From Jiangella asiatica (lineage in GTDB: Bacteria; Actinomycetota; Actinomycetes; Jiangellales; Jiangellaceae), in the NCBI RefSeq assembly GCF_004349065.1, contig NZ_SMKZ01000004.1, positions 62,001 to 126,000 of the forward strand: DNA of 64,000 bases, read 5' to 3'. Under the pieces are notes generated by a model. It worked only from the letters and a program-made list of their open reading frames with translations. It was not told the origin of the DNA and did no database searches. Positions 1-8,504 of this stretch are shown piece after piece. Within the stretch, counting starts at the first letter, position 1. Each line of letters opens with the position of its first letter. The translations under genes and the position numbers were made by a program.

Positions 1-797
1 GCGGCGACGGCGGCGGCGACGAGCCCACTGCCGAGGCCGGCGACTTCCCCGAGGGCAGCACGATGGCGGAGCTGGCCGAGGCCGGCGAGATCACCGTCGG
101 CACCAAGTTCGACCAGCCGCTGTTCGGCCTGGTCGGCCCGGACGACGTGCCCGTCGGCTTCGACGTCGAGATCGCCAAGATCATCGCCACCGAGCTGGGC
201 ATCTCCGAGGACAACATCACCTGGGTCGAGACCATCTCGGCCAACCGCGAGTCGTTCATCCAGGAGGGCCAGGTCGACATCGTCGTGGCCACCTACACGA
301 TCAACGACGAGCGCAAGCAGCTGGTCGACTTCGCCGGACCGTACTACGTCGCCGGCCAGACGATCATGGTGCTGGAGGAGAACACCGACATCAACGGCCC
401 GGACGACCTCGCCGGCCGCGCGGTCTGCTCCGTCGAGGGCTCGACGCCGGCGGAGAACATCCGCACCAACTACCCGGAGGCCGAGCTCTTCCCGACCGGC
501 GCGTACTCCGACTGCCTCGAGCCCTTGCGCAACGGCCAGGTCGACGCCGTCACCACTGACAACGTCATCCTGTCCGGCTTCGTGGACCAGAACCCCGGCG
601 AGTTCAAGCTCGTCGGTGAGACGTTCACGGAGGAGCCGTACGGCATCGGCCTGGAGCACGGCAACGCCGAGTTCCGCAACTGGATCAATGACGTCCTCGA
701 GGCGTCCTACGAGGACGGCCGCTGGGAGGAGGCGTGGGAGAACACCGCCGGCGCCGTCCTGGACACCCCGGAGCCGCCGGAGGTCGACCGGTACTGA
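1..797 (+). CDS. gluB: Glutamate-type ABC transporter substrate-binding protein, 5' partial
   Basis: Extracellular solute-binding protein family 3, the ligand-capturing part of a polar amino acid importer. The frame is open from position 3 to the stop at 795-797. The ATG at 63 is internal: the codons before it give an acidic, glycine-rich linker typical of the stretch just after the lipobox in actinobacterial GluB. The signal peptide and lipid-attachment cysteine therefore lie off the left edge. Early in the visible part is the family motif GTKFDQPLFG, followed by two alpha/beta lobes. The permeases gluC and gluD follow in the order known from Corynebacterium and Streptomyces, where the ATPase gluA precedes gluB. 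Glutamate as ligand is inferred from this order and the close resemblance to GluB; aspartate or glutamine cannot be excluded. Confidence 0.9.
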   Translation, partial: GDGGGDEPTAEAGDFPEGSTMAELAEAGEITVGTKFDQPLFGLVGPDDVPVGFDVEIAKIIATELGISEDNITWVETISANRESFIQEGQVDIVVATYTINDERKQLVDFAGPYYVAGQTIMVLEENTDINGPDDLAGRAVCSVEGSTPAENIRTNYPEAELFPTGAYSDCLEPLRNGQVDAVTTDNVILSGFVDQNPGEFKLVGETFTEEPYGIGLEHGNAEFRNWINDVLEASYEDGRWEEAWENTAGAVLDTPEPPEVDRY

Positions 798-809
798 CGG
801 TTCTCGCGC

Positions 810-845
810 GGGGTGGGCCGGCCGCCTGAGGCGGCGGCCCACCCC
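810..845 (+). terminator. Strong intercistronic hairpin between gluB and gluC
   Basis: An inverted repeat with a 10-bp outer stem (GGGGTGGGCC / GGCCCACCCC) and a 6-bp inner stem (GCCGCC-TGA-GGCGGC), separated by one bulged G. It starts 13 nt after the gluB stop and has no T-tract. In uptake operons such a hairpin usually acts as a partial terminator or a 3'-end protector, giving more binding protein than permease. That role here is inference. Confidence 0.6.
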
Positions 846-901
846 CGCACGCTCGACGCGCTCGACGTGTTCGGTCGCACGGCACTGGGAGGGTCTGCCT
901 G

Positions 902-1552
902 ATGGACGCCGTCATCGACGAGCTTCCGCTCTACTGGGATGGTTTCCTCACCACCCTGTCGCTCACGTTGCTCGCCGCCGCCATCGCGCTGGTGCTGGGC
1001 ACCATCCTCGGCTCCTTCCGGGTCGCGCCGGTGCCGACGCTGCGCTGGTTCGGCACCGCGTACGTGGAGATCGTCCGCAACACGCCACTGACGTTGGTCT
1101 TCATCTTCTTCGTCTTCGTCGCGCCACAGCTGGGCTGGACGCCGGGCGGCTTCTTCGCGCCGGCCGTCGTCGCGCTGTCGGTCTACACCGCGGCGTTCGT
1201 CTGTGAGGCGGTGCGCTCGGGCATCAACAGCGTCGCCGTCGGCCAGGGCGAAGCGGCCCGCGCCATCGGCCTGACGTTCCCCCAGACGCTGCGGCTCATC
1301 GTGCTGCCGCAAGCGTTCCGTACCGTGATCCCGCCGTTGATCAACATTTTCATCGCGCTGACGAAGAACAGCTCGGTCGCCGGGGGCTTCTTCGTCGCCG
1401 AGCTGTTCGGCGTGGGCCGGCAGCTCTCCAACGCCCACCCCGGTGACGTCATCGCCGTCCTGCTCTTCGTCGGCGTCTTCTACCTGATCATCACCATCCC
1501 GGCCGGTCTCCTCGCCGGATACGTCGAGCGGAAGGTGGCGTTCGCGCGATGA
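902..1552 (+). CDS. gluC: Glutamate-type ABC transporter permease
   Basis: Membrane permease of the His/Glu/Gln/Arg/opine family, 216 residues, with the usual run of about five hydrophobic helices. The coupling-loop region, which contacts the ATPase, reads GQGEAARAIGLTFPQTLRLIVLPQ-type and contains the EAA-like signature EAARAIGL. The motif EIVRNTPLTL near residue 60 is characteristic of this permease family. The ATG at 902 is preceded by a GGGAGGG ribosome-binding site. The last 4 nt overlap the gluD start (ATGA), so the two permeases are translationally coupled and probably form a heterodimer. Confidence 0.9.
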   Translation: MDAVIDELPLYWDGFLTTLSLTLLAAAIALVLGTILGSFRVAPVPTLRWFGTAYVEIVRNTPLTLVFIFFVFVAPQLGWTPGGFFAPAVVALSVYTAAFVCEAVRSGINSVAVGQGEAARAIGLTFPQTLRLIVLPQAFRTVIPPLINIFIALTKNSSVAGGFFVAELFGVGRQLSNAHPGDVIAVLLFVGVFYLIITIPAGLLAGYVERKVAFAR

Positions 1553-2439
1553 GCTCGGTCCTGTACGACGTCGCCGGCCCGCGGGCCCGGCGCCGGACCA
1601 TGCTGTGGTCGATCGTCGGCGCCCTGTTCGTCCTCGGCCTGCTGTACCTGGCCTACCGCCAGCTCGACGAGCGCGGACAGTGGGATCCCGAGCGGTGGCA
1701 GATCTTCACCGACCCGCCGATGGGCCAGACCGCCGAGGACGTGTGGAGCTCCCTGTTGATCGACGGGCTCGGCGCCACCCTGCGCGCGGCCGGCATCGCC
1801 GCCGCGATCGCTCTGGCGCTCGGGCTCGTCCTGGCCGTGCTGCGGATGTCGGCGTCACGATTGGTGCGCTGGCCGGTCACGACGGTCATCGAGTTCTTCC
1901 GCGGCCTGCCGGTCGTGCTGCTGATGTTCTTCGGCGTCATCGCGATGGGACTGCCCATCTTCTGGGGCGTCGTGTTCGGGCTGGTGGTCTACAACAGCGC
2001 GATCATCGCCGAGATCCTGCGAGCAGGCATCGTGTCGCTGCCGATAGGCCAGTCCGAGGCCGCGTACGCCGTCGGGCTGGGCCGGTGGCAGGCGCTGTTC
2101 ACCGTGCTCCTCCCCCAGGCCGTGCGGCGCATGCTCCCGTCGCTGGTCAGCCAGCTCGTGGTGCTGCTGAAGGACACGTCGCTCGGCTTCATCATCGGCT
2201 ACGCGGAGCTGCTGCGACGGCTGCAGCTGAACACCCAGTTCTTCGGCCAGCGCTACTGGTTCCAGTTCTTCGTGGTCGGCGCCGCCATCTACATCACGGT
2301 GAACTTCACCCTGTCGCGGCTGGCCGTCTACCTCGAGCGGCGCGGCACCAAGAAGGCCGCAGGCGGGGTTGCCAAGGCCGGCGAGGCTGTGGGCGGCAAG
2401 GTCGGCGGCGGGGCCGCCGACGGCGCCACCGCCATCTGA
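1549..2439 (+). CDS. gluD: Glutamate-type ABC transporter permease
   Basis: Second permease subunit, 296 residues. It has an N-terminal membrane segment, then the family core with the signature EFFRGLPVVLLM near residue 120 and the EAA-like loop SEAAYAVGLGRWQALF. The last ~35 residues are a low-complexity Ala/Gly/Lys tail of the kind often seen in actinobacterial GluD, probably cytoplasmic. Its start overlaps gluC by 4 nt. The gene ends 94 nt before the convergent rny gene; I see no clear hairpin in that gap. Confidence 0.9.
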   Translation: MSSVLYDVAGPRARRRTMLWSIVGALFVLGLLYLAYRQLDERGQWDPERWQIFTDPPMGQTAEDVWSSLLIDGLGATLRAAGIAAAIALALGLVLAVLRMSASRLVRWPVTTVIEFFRGLPVVLLMFFGVIAMGLPIFWGVVFGLVVYNSAIIAEILRAGIVSLPIGQSEAAYAVGLGRWQALFTVLLPQAVRRMLPSLVSQLVVLLKDTSLGFIIGYAELLRRLQLNTQFFGQRYWFQFFVVGAAIYITVNFTLSRLAVYLERRGTKKAAGGVAKAGEAVGGKVGGGAADGATAI

Positions 2440-2533
2440 TTCGGCGGCGGGCTCGGCGTCGGCCCCGGCCCCGTCCCGCGGTTCAGGGTCGAAGCGGGCG
2501 TGCCTGGAGGCTGACGAGGACCCGCGCTGGGTG

Positions 2534-4168
2534 TCAGCGGGCGAACTCGGTGGAGCGGGACTCGCGCACGACGGTGATGCGGATCTGGCCCGGGTAGGTC
2601 AGCTCCTCTTCGACCTGCTTGGCGATGTCGCGGGCCAGCACCTGCGCCTGGATGTCGTCGACGACGTCGGGCAGCACCATGACGCGGATCTCGCGGCCGG
2701 CCTGCATGGCGAAGACCTTCTCCACGCCGTCGTGGCTCATGGAGATCTCCTCCAGCCGCTCCAGCCGCTTGACGTAGGCCTCGAGCGACTCGCGGCGGGC
2801 GCCGGGGCGGCCACCGGAGATGGCGTCGGCGGCCTGGGTGAGGACGGCCTCGACCGTGCGCAGCTCGACCTCGTTGTGGTGGGCCTCGATGGCGTGGACG
2901 ACGTCCTCGTTCTCACCGTAGCGGCGGGCGATCTCGGCACCGATCAGCGCGTGGCTGCCGTCGACCTCGTGAGTGAGTGCCTTGCCGATGTCGTGCAGCA
3001 GGGCGCAACGCTTGGTGAGCTTGATGTCGAGTCCGAGCTCGCCGGCCATCATGCCGGCCAGGTGTGCGGACTCGATGAGGTGCTTGAGCACGTTCTGCCC
3101 GTACGACGTGCGATAGCGCAGCCGGCCGAGCAGCGCAATGAGGTCCGCGTGCATGTCGGCGACGCCGACCTCGACCAGGGCGTCCTCGCCGGCGCGGACG
3201 CACAGCGCCTCGACCTCGGCCTTGCTCTTCTCGTACTGCTCCTCGATGCGGTGCGGGTGGATGCGCCCGTCGAGGACAAGCTCCTCGAGCGTCAGGCGGG
3301 CGACCTCGCGGCGCACCGGGTCAAAGCAGGAGAGCAGGACCGCCTCGGGGGTGTCATCGATGATCAGGTTGACGCCGGTGACCTGCTCGAAGGCGCGGAT
3401 GTTGCGGCCCTCGCGGCCGATGATGCGGCCCTTCATCTCGTCGCCGGGCAGGTGCAACACGGACACGACGGACTCGGCGGTCTGCTCCGAGGCCAGCCGC
3501 TGGATGGCCAGCGTGATGATCTCGCGGGCACGGGCCTGGCCGTTCTCGTTGGCTTCGTTCTCGATGTCGCGGACCAGGATCGCGGCCTCGCGCTTGGCCT
3601 GCTCCTCGACGGCGGAGACGAGCTCGGCCTTGGCCTGCGCCGCGGTCAGCTCGGCTGTGCGCTCCAGGATGGCGCGCCGCTCGGCCTCGAGCGCGTCGAG
3701 CGCCGCGGTGCGCTCCGCGAGGGCGGCGGTCTGCGCCTCGACCTCCTGCAGCCGCTGGTCGAGCGCCTGGCTGTCGGCGGCGACGCGCTCCTCGCGCTCG
3801 GTGAGCCGCTGCTCGCGCCGCTCCAGATCGGCGCGCTGCTCACGCAGGTCGGCACCGACCTGGTCGGAGTGCACGCGGGCCTGCTCGGCCTCGGCGGTGG
3901 CGCGGGCGGCCAGCTCCCGGGCCTCGTCCTGTGCCGTGGACCGCAGCTCGTCTGCTTCGCGGCGGGCGGCCGCGCGCAGCTCGTCGGCTTCGGCCTGGGC
4001 GGTGGTTCGCAGCCGAACGGTGTCGGCCTCGACCTGGGCATACAGCTCCGACGACTGGGCGCGCGTGGTCTCCACACCCCGCAACCGGCTGAACAACACG
4101 AGCAGCGCCACCACCAGCAGCGCAACTATCACCAGTCCGACCAGCAGCGTTGCCGTTCCGGTGTCCAT
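2534..4168 (-). CDS. rny: Ribonuclease Y
   Basis: Membrane-anchored endoribonuclease that starts bulk mRNA decay, 544 residues. The N-terminus is one hydrophobic helix (about residues 7-26). A long Glu/Ala/Arg-rich coiled coil follows to about residue 200. Next is a KH RNA-binding domain with the motif GRIIGREGRNIRAFE, then the HD domain with LLHDIGKALTH, whose His-Asp pair binds the catalytic metals. Length and domain order match RNase Y. The start has a GAGGGAG element upstream. In Streptomyces rny lies near the glu operon and recX, as here. A good promoter match lies about 290 nt upstream (see 4464-4492), so the mRNA may have a long leader. Confidence 0.93.
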   Translation of the reverse strand: MDTGTATLLVGLVIVALLVVALLVLFSRLRGVETTRAQSSELYAQVEADTVRLRTTAQAEADELRAAARREADELRSTAQDEARELAARATAEAEQARVHSDQVGADLREQRADLERREQRLTEREERVAADSQALDQRLQEVEAQTAALAERTAALDALEAERRAILERTAELTAAQAKAELVSAVEEQAKREAAILVRDIENEANENGQARAREIITLAIQRLASEQTAESVVSVLHLPGDEMKGRIIGREGRNIRAFEQVTGVNLIIDDTPEAVLLSCFDPVRREVARLTLEELVLDGRIHPHRIEEQYEKSKAEVEALCVRAGEDALVEVGVADMHADLIALLGRLRYRTSYGQNVLKHLIESAHLAGMMAGELGLDIKLTKRCALLHDIGKALTHEVDGSHALIGAEIARRYGENEDVVHAIEAHHNEVELRTVEAVLTQAADAISGGRPGARRESLEAYVKRLERLEEISMSHDGVEKVFAMQAGREIRVMVLPDVVDDIQAQVLARDIAKQVEEELTYPGQIRITVVRESRSTEFAR

Positions 4169-4580
4169 CGGCGGGCTCCCTCACATATCCGGCCTGGCAG
4201 GCAGGCCATCTGCTGGCGGGAACCGCACCACGACCGCGCTCACACCACGGACGGTGCGAGCCTCAACCACCAACGAAGATCACACGAGCGACAGGTGATG
4301 CCCCATCGTGCCGACGCGGTCCGCGCCACCTACGCGAGCCGAGCGTGCCCTAGTGACCCGCCCCGACCGGCCCTGCACCAGTCGCGACGGAGTTGCGGTG
4401 AGTCGTGCCATGTTCTCTATGTCCGATCCGCGGTCGCGGAGTTGTTCTCCACCTTTGGAGTTGAGGTTACGTAAGGGTGTACAGACGGTCAAGGTGACAC
4501 GAGCCGAGGCTGCGGCGACGCCCGTTTGCCTCCCCCACGTCGGGGGAACGGACATGATGTCGTCACCGAAGGGCTATGGG
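4169..4580. other. 412-nt divergent intergenic region between rny and the ATP-grasp gene
   Basis: No conserved coding potential is seen. The plus-strand frame leading into the ATP-grasp gene is open from 4308, but its predicted residues are Arg/Ser/Pro/Thr-rich and unlike any domain, so I treat it as non-coding. It holds a candidate minus-strand promoter at 4464-4492 and an 8-bp palindrome TTACGTAA at 4467-4474 that overlaps it. I found no convincing -35/-10 pair for the plus strand. Confidence 0.5.
4464..4492 (-). promoter_or_regulatory. Candidate promoter for rny
   Basis: On the minus strand TTGACC is followed by 17 nt and then TAACCT, a good match to an actinobacterial housekeeping promoter. 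Transcription would start near 4457, giving an rny leader of about 290 nt. A TTACGTAA palindrome covers the -10 region and could be an operator. No experimental support. Confidence 0.4.
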
Positions 4581-5873
4581 ATGCACAAGAATGTGTTCGT
4601 GTTGGGTCTGGACGAGCTCAACCGGGCCAACCTGCGCACCCTGCGCGATGCGCCCCGATATCGCTTCCACCAGCTGCTGACCATCGACGAGCTGCAGCAC
4701 GGCGACACGATCCCGCTACCGGACCTGCTCGACAAGGCGCGGCGTCAGCTCGACGCGTTCGATGGCACGGTCGACGCCATCGTCGGCTACTGGGACTTCC
4801 CGGTCAGCCTGATGGTTCCCATCCTGTGCGAGGAGCGCGGCATGCCGTCGGCGCAGCTGACCTCTGTGGTCAAGTGCGAGCACAAGTACTGGTCCCGCCT
4901 CGAGCAGCAGAAGGTCATCGACGAGCACCCGAGATTCGGCCTCATCGACCTGGACGGCGACGACCCCGGCCTTCCGGACGGGCTCTCGTACCCGGTGTGG
5001 GTCAAACCGGTGAAGTCGGCGGCTTCCGAGGGCGCCTACCGGTGTGCCAACGACGGCGAGCTGCGCCGAAAGCTGGCGAAGGTCCGCGAGGAGGCCGGCC
5101 GCATGGGTGAGCCGTTCGCCTTCGTCCTGTCGCTGGTGGAACTGCCACCGGAGATCGCCGCCGTCGGCGGGACCGCCTGCTTGGTCGAGGAGGCCTCGCG
5201 CGGTCAGCAGATCACCGCCGAGGGGTACGTCCACGACGGTGACGTCACCGTCTACGGCGTCGTGGACTCCGTCCACTATCCCGGCACCACGAGCTTTCTC
5301 CGCTACGAGTACCCCTCGCGACTCCCTGACCAGGTCACGAAGCGGATCGCCGATGTCACGCGGCGAGTCATCGGCGCGGTCGGCCTGGACCGCTCGACCT
5401 TCAACATCGAGTACTTCTGGGACGCCGACTCCAGCCGGCTCGAGCTGCTCGAGATCAATCCCCGGCACTCGCAGTCCCACGCCAGGCTCTTCCAGCTCGT
5501 CGACGGCCTTCCCAACCATCAGTTCATGATCGATCTGGCGATGGGCGCCGACCCGGAGGTCCGCGCCGGCGAGGGACCCTACGACGTCGCCGCCAAGTGG
5601 TTCGTGCGCTGGTTCGCCGACGGTGTCGTCCGGGCGGTGCCGTCGCCGTCGGAGATCGCTCAGCTCGAGCAGGACGTGCCTGGCAGCACGATCGCGGTGA
5701 CGGTCGAGGAGGGCGACCGGCTCTCGGACCTCCACGGAGAAGACTCCTACAGCTTCGTGCTCGCGCATCTGTACATCGGTGCAGCGAATGAGGACGACCT
5801 GGTCGACAAGTTCGAGAAGTGCGCGGGCGGCTTGCACTTCGAGATCGAAGAACACCCAGCCCGTGGGGGTTAG
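4581..5873 (+). CDS. ATP-grasp ligase of unknown substrate
   Basis: Predicted carboxylate-amine or carboxylate-thiol ligase, 430 residues. A pre-ATP-grasp alpha/beta domain comes first (about 1-125). The nucleotide-binding lysine is in WVKP (K142). The metal-binding residues are E277 in FNIEYFW and E291 and N293 in LEINPR. These features match the family that forms amide bonds via acyl phosphates. I chose ATG 4581 because GAAGGG lies 7 nt upstream and the predicted fold begins with NVFVLGLDEL; ATG 4554 or 4557 is possible. The next gene, a CocE/S15-type hydrolase, starts 6 nt after the stop, so the two form an operon. The pair interrupts a gene order in which rny and recX are normally close. 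No known biosynthetic cluster member is nearby, so the product is unknown. Confidence 0.8.
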   Translation: MHKNVFVLGLDELNRANLRTLRDAPRYRFHQLLTIDELQHGDTIPLPDLLDKARRQLDAFDGTVDAIVGYWDFPVSLMVPILCEERGMPSAQLTSVVKCEHKYWSRLEQQKVIDEHPRFGLIDLDGDDPGLPDGLSYPVWVKPVKSAASEGAYRCANDGELRRKLAKVREEAGRMGEPFAFVLSLVELPPEIAAVGGTACLVEEASRGQQITAEGYVHDGDVTVYGVVDSVHYPGTTSFLRYEYPSRLPDQVTKRIADVTRRVIGAVGLDRSTFNIEYFWDADSSRLELLEINPRHSQSHARLFQLVDGLPNHQFMIDLAMGADPEVRAGEGPYDVAAKWFVRWFADGVVRAVPSPSEIAQLEQDVPGSTIAVTVEEGDRLSDLHGEDSYSFVLAHLYIGAANEDDLVDKFEKCAGGLHFEIEEHPARGG

Positions 5874-5879
5874 TCGCGC

Positions 5880-7907
5880 ATGCGTACCGTCACGTCGTTG
5901 CCGCACGCCGTCACCGAGGACGAACACCTGTGGATCCCCATGTCCGACGGGGTCCGGCTGGCTGGGCGGCTCTGGCGCCCGGTGTCCTCCGACGACGAAC
6001 CGGTGCCAGGTGTGTTGGAGCTCATCCCGTATCGCAAGCGGGACATGACCGCGTTCCGCGACTCCATCCACCACCCTTACCAGGCCGGCCACGGGTACGC
6101 GTGCCTGCGCGTCGATTTGCGCGGCAGCGGCGACTCCGAGGGTGTGCTCACCGACGAGTACCTCGAACAGGAGCTGCGGGACGCCGAGGAGATCCTGGCC
6201 TGGATGGCCGCGCAGCCCTGGTGCAGCGGCCGTACCGCAATGATGGGCATTTCGTGGGGCGGCTTCAATGCCTTGCAGGTGGCGGCGCGTCGGCCACCGA
6301 GCCTCGGGGCCATCGTCACCGTTTGCTCCTCCGATGACCGGTACGCCGACGACGTGCACTACATGGGCGGTTGCCTGCTGAGTGACAATCTGTCCTGGGC
6401 GTCGACGATGTTCGCCTACAACTCCTGCCCACCCGATCCGGCACTCGTGGGCGAGCGATGGCGGGACATGTGGCTCGATCGGCTGGAGAACAGCGGCCTG
6501 TGGCTGGACGAGTGGCTGCGCCATCAGCGGCGCGACGACTATTGGCGGCACGGCTCGGTGTGCGAGGACTACTCGGCGATCACCTGCCCTGTGTTCGCGG
6601 CCAGCGGCTGGGCCGACGGCTACTCCAACGCGGTCTTCCGCCTGCTCGCCGAGCTCGACGTGCCGCGCAAGGGGCTGATCGGCCCGTGGAGCCACAAGTA
6701 TCCCCATCTCGGCGAACCCGGCCCGGCGATCGGTTTCCTCCAGGAGGTCGTGCGCTGGTGGGACCACTGGCTCAAGGACGACACCGACAACGGCGCCATG
6801 GACGGTCCCCAGCTGAGCATCTGGATGCAGGACAGCGTGCCGCCCTCGACCGCCTACACCGAACGGCCGGGCCGATGGGTCGGAGAAAAGCGATGGCCCA
6901 GCGACCGTGTGCTGCCGTCACGCCATCCGCTGGCACCACACCGAATCGCCGAACCGGGCGAGCGGGTCGACATCGCTGCGCTGACCGTGCAGTCGCCGCT
7001 CTCGGTCGGCCAGTTCGCCGGCAAGTGGTGCTCCTACAACGCTCCGCCGGACCTTCCCTACGACCAGCGGGAGGAGGACGGCGGCTCGTTGGTGTTCGAC
7101 AGCGACGTGCTGACCGAAGGGCTGGAACTGCTGGGCGCGCCCGTGCTCGAACTCGACTTCACTGCCGACAAGCCGCTGGCCATGGTGGCGGTCCGGCTCT
7201 CCGACGTCGCGCCGGACGGAAAGGCGACCCGAGTCAGCTACGGCGTCGCGAACCTCACCCACCACCACAGCTCGACGGGTCCGCAGCGGCTTGAGCCGGG
7301 AGAGCGGTATCAGGTGACGGTGCAACTCAACGGCATGGCGCAGGCGTTTCCTGCCGGGCATCGGGTGCGCCTGTCGCTCTCGACGTCATACTGGCCCCTG
7401 GTGTGGCCGCCTCCGGAATCGGTGCGGATGACCGTTTTCGCGGGCAGCAGTCATCTCCTTCTCCCGGTCCGGGAGAACGGGCCGTCTGATCGCGAGAACG
7501 CGCCCTCCTTCGACGAACCCGAGGGCGCGCCACCCATCGCCGTGACATCGCTGCTGCCGGGTGAACACCGCTGGACCGTGACACGCGATCTCGCGCAGGA
7601 CTCCTCGGCTCTCGAGGTAGTCAAGGACCTGGGTATCTCACACATCGACGACATCGACCTCGACATCACCAGGCGGGCATACGAGCGGTACAGCTTCGTC
7701 GGCGACGACTTCACCTCGCCACGCGGCGAGACCGATTGGCACATGGGATTCACTCGGGGTGACTGGGACGTCCATGCCACGACGCGGACCGTGCTGACGT
7801 CCACGGTCACCGAGTTCCATCTGCACGCCCAGCTGGACGCGTACGAGGGCGAGCGACGGATCGCATCCAAGAGCTGGACCCATCGCATTCCTCGTGGCCT
7901 CATCTGA
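5880..7907 (+). CDS. CocE/NonD (S15-type) alpha/beta hydrolase
   Basis: Serine hydrolase, 675 residues, of the X-Pro dipeptidyl-peptidase/cocaine esterase/alpha-amino-acid-ester hydrolase group. Catalytic triad by motif: Ser125 in GISWGG, Asp246 in GWADGY and His272 in GPWSHKY. The N-terminal part is the catalytic domain with a helical insertion. A C-terminal jelly-roll domain (about 370-590) follows, then an extra ~110-residue beta-rich tail found in the NonD-like subgroup. There is no signal peptide, so it acts in the cytoplasm. Family members cleave amide or ester bonds next to small or proline residues, and some make peptides by acyl transfer. With the ATP-grasp ligase 6 nt upstream, a linked make/break or acyl-transfer role is plausible but unproven. 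Confidence 0.85.
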   Translation: MRTVTSLPHAVTEDEHLWIPMSDGVRLAGRLWRPVSSDDEPVPGVLELIPYRKRDMTAFRDSIHHPYQAGHGYACLRVDLRGSGDSEGVLTDEYLEQELRDAEEILAWMAAQPWCSGRTAMMGISWGGFNALQVAARRPPSLGAIVTVCSSDDRYADDVHYMGGCLLSDNLSWASTMFAYNSCPPDPALVGERWRDMWLDRLENSGLWLDEWLRHQRRDDYWRHGSVCEDYSAITCPVFAASGWADGYSNAVFRLLAELDVPRKGLIGPWSHKYPHLGEPGPAIGFLQEVVRWWDHWLKDDTDNGAMDGPQLSIWMQDSVPPSTAYTERPGRWVGEKRWPSDRVLPSRHPLAPHRIAEPGERVDIAALTVQSPLSVGQFAGKWCSYNAPPDLPYDQREEDGGSLVFDSDVLTEGLELLGAPVLELDFTADKPLAMVAVRLSDVAPDGKATRVSYGVANLTHHHSSTGPQRLEPGERYQVTVQLNGMAQAFPAGHRVRLSLSTSYWPLVWPPPESVRMTVFAGSSHLLLPVRENGPSDRENAPSFDEPEGAPPIAVTSLLPGEHRWTVTRDLAQDSSALEVVKDLGISHIDDIDLDITRRAYERYSFVGDDFTSPRGETDWHMGFTRGDWDVHATTRTVLTSTVTEFHLHAQLDAYEGERRIASKSWTHRIPRGLI

Positions 7908-7936
7908 AGGACCGTGCGCCTGAAGGACCGTGCGCC
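7905..7936 (+). repeat. Exact 16-bp tandem duplication at the hydrolase stop codon
   Basis: TGAAGGACCGTGCGCC occurs twice back to back, at 7905-7920 and 7921-7936. The first TGA is the stop of the hydrolase gene, so the duplicate supplies a second TGA 16 nt on. This looks like a recent slippage duplication. Confidence 0.9.
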
Positions 7937-7951
7937 CCGCGGGCAGGGCGC
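7932..7951. terminator. Short hairpin between convergent hydrolase and recX genes
   Basis: GCGCCC (7932-7937) and GGGCGC (7946-7951) form a 6-bp stem with an 8-nt loop, directly against the recX stop. It sits between convergent genes, so it could end transcription from both sides. There is no T-tract. Confidence 0.35.
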
Positions 7952-8493
7952 TAGTCGTAGGGGATGTCGTCGGGCAGGTGCGCGGTCTGGACACCCTCCG
8001 CTTCCAGGGCCTCGCGCACCACGCGGAACGCCAGGCCCGCCGGGTAGCCCTTGCGGGCCAGCACGCCGGTGAGCCGGCGGGTACGAGCCGTCGGGTCCAG
8101 CCGGCGGGTGCCGGGCAGCCGCTGCGCCACCAGCTCCCGCGCGGTGCGTTCCTCCTGCTCCGGGTCGACCGCCTCGACCGCCTCGGCCACGACGTCGGCG
8201 TCGACCCCGCGGGTGCGTAGCTCGTGCCCGAGCGCGCGACGCGCCAGGCCGCGACCGGTGTGCCTGGACTCGACCCACGCCTGCGCGAACGCCGCGTCGT
8301 CGACCAGGCCGACGTCGGCGAAGCGCCCGAGGACCTCCTCGCGAACGTCCTCGGGCACGCCCTTGCGTGCCATGGCGGCGTCGAGCTGAGCCCTGGTCTG
8401 GGGCGCCACCGAGAGCCGCTTCAGCGCCACTGACCGAGCCACGGACTCGGGATCCGCGTCGGGCTCGGCTTCGGCGTCCTTTCGTCTGCTCAC
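7951..8493 (-). CDS. recX: Regulatory protein RecX
   Basis: RecA modulator that binds the RecA filament and limits its activity, 180 residues. The helical-repeat family signatures are visible: ALKRLSVAPQTRAQL near residue 25, RKGVPEDV, GLVDDAAFAQAWVESR, and a C-terminal FRVVREAL. It lies 11 nt downstream of recA on the same strand, the usual arrangement, and is probably cotranscribed with it. The start codon is ATG at 8493; the first ~20 residues are acidic and poorly conserved. Confidence 0.93.
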   Translation of the reverse strand: MSRRKDAEAEPDADPESVARSVALKRLSVAPQTRAQLDAAMARKGVPEDVREEVLGRFADVGLVDDAAFAQAWVESRHTGRGLARRALGHELRTRGVDADVVAEAVEAVDPEQEERTARELVAQRLPGTRRLDPTARTRRLTGVLARKGYPAGLAFRVVREALEAEGVQTAHLPDDIPYD

Positions 8494-8504
8494 GTGCGAC
8501 CCGC

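Noticed and set aside
2369-4474. A 701-codon open frame on the plus strand over rny
   Set aside because: It is a mirror of the RNase Y gene (repetitive Gly/Leu/Asp/Ala composition from the coiled-coil region) and contains no domain.
4716-6767. A 683-codon open frame on the minus strand
   Set aside because: It is antisense to the ATP-grasp and hydrolase genes, which have clear motifs. Its composition is Arg/Gly/Val-rich and it has no recognisable domain; long antisense frames are expected at this GC content.
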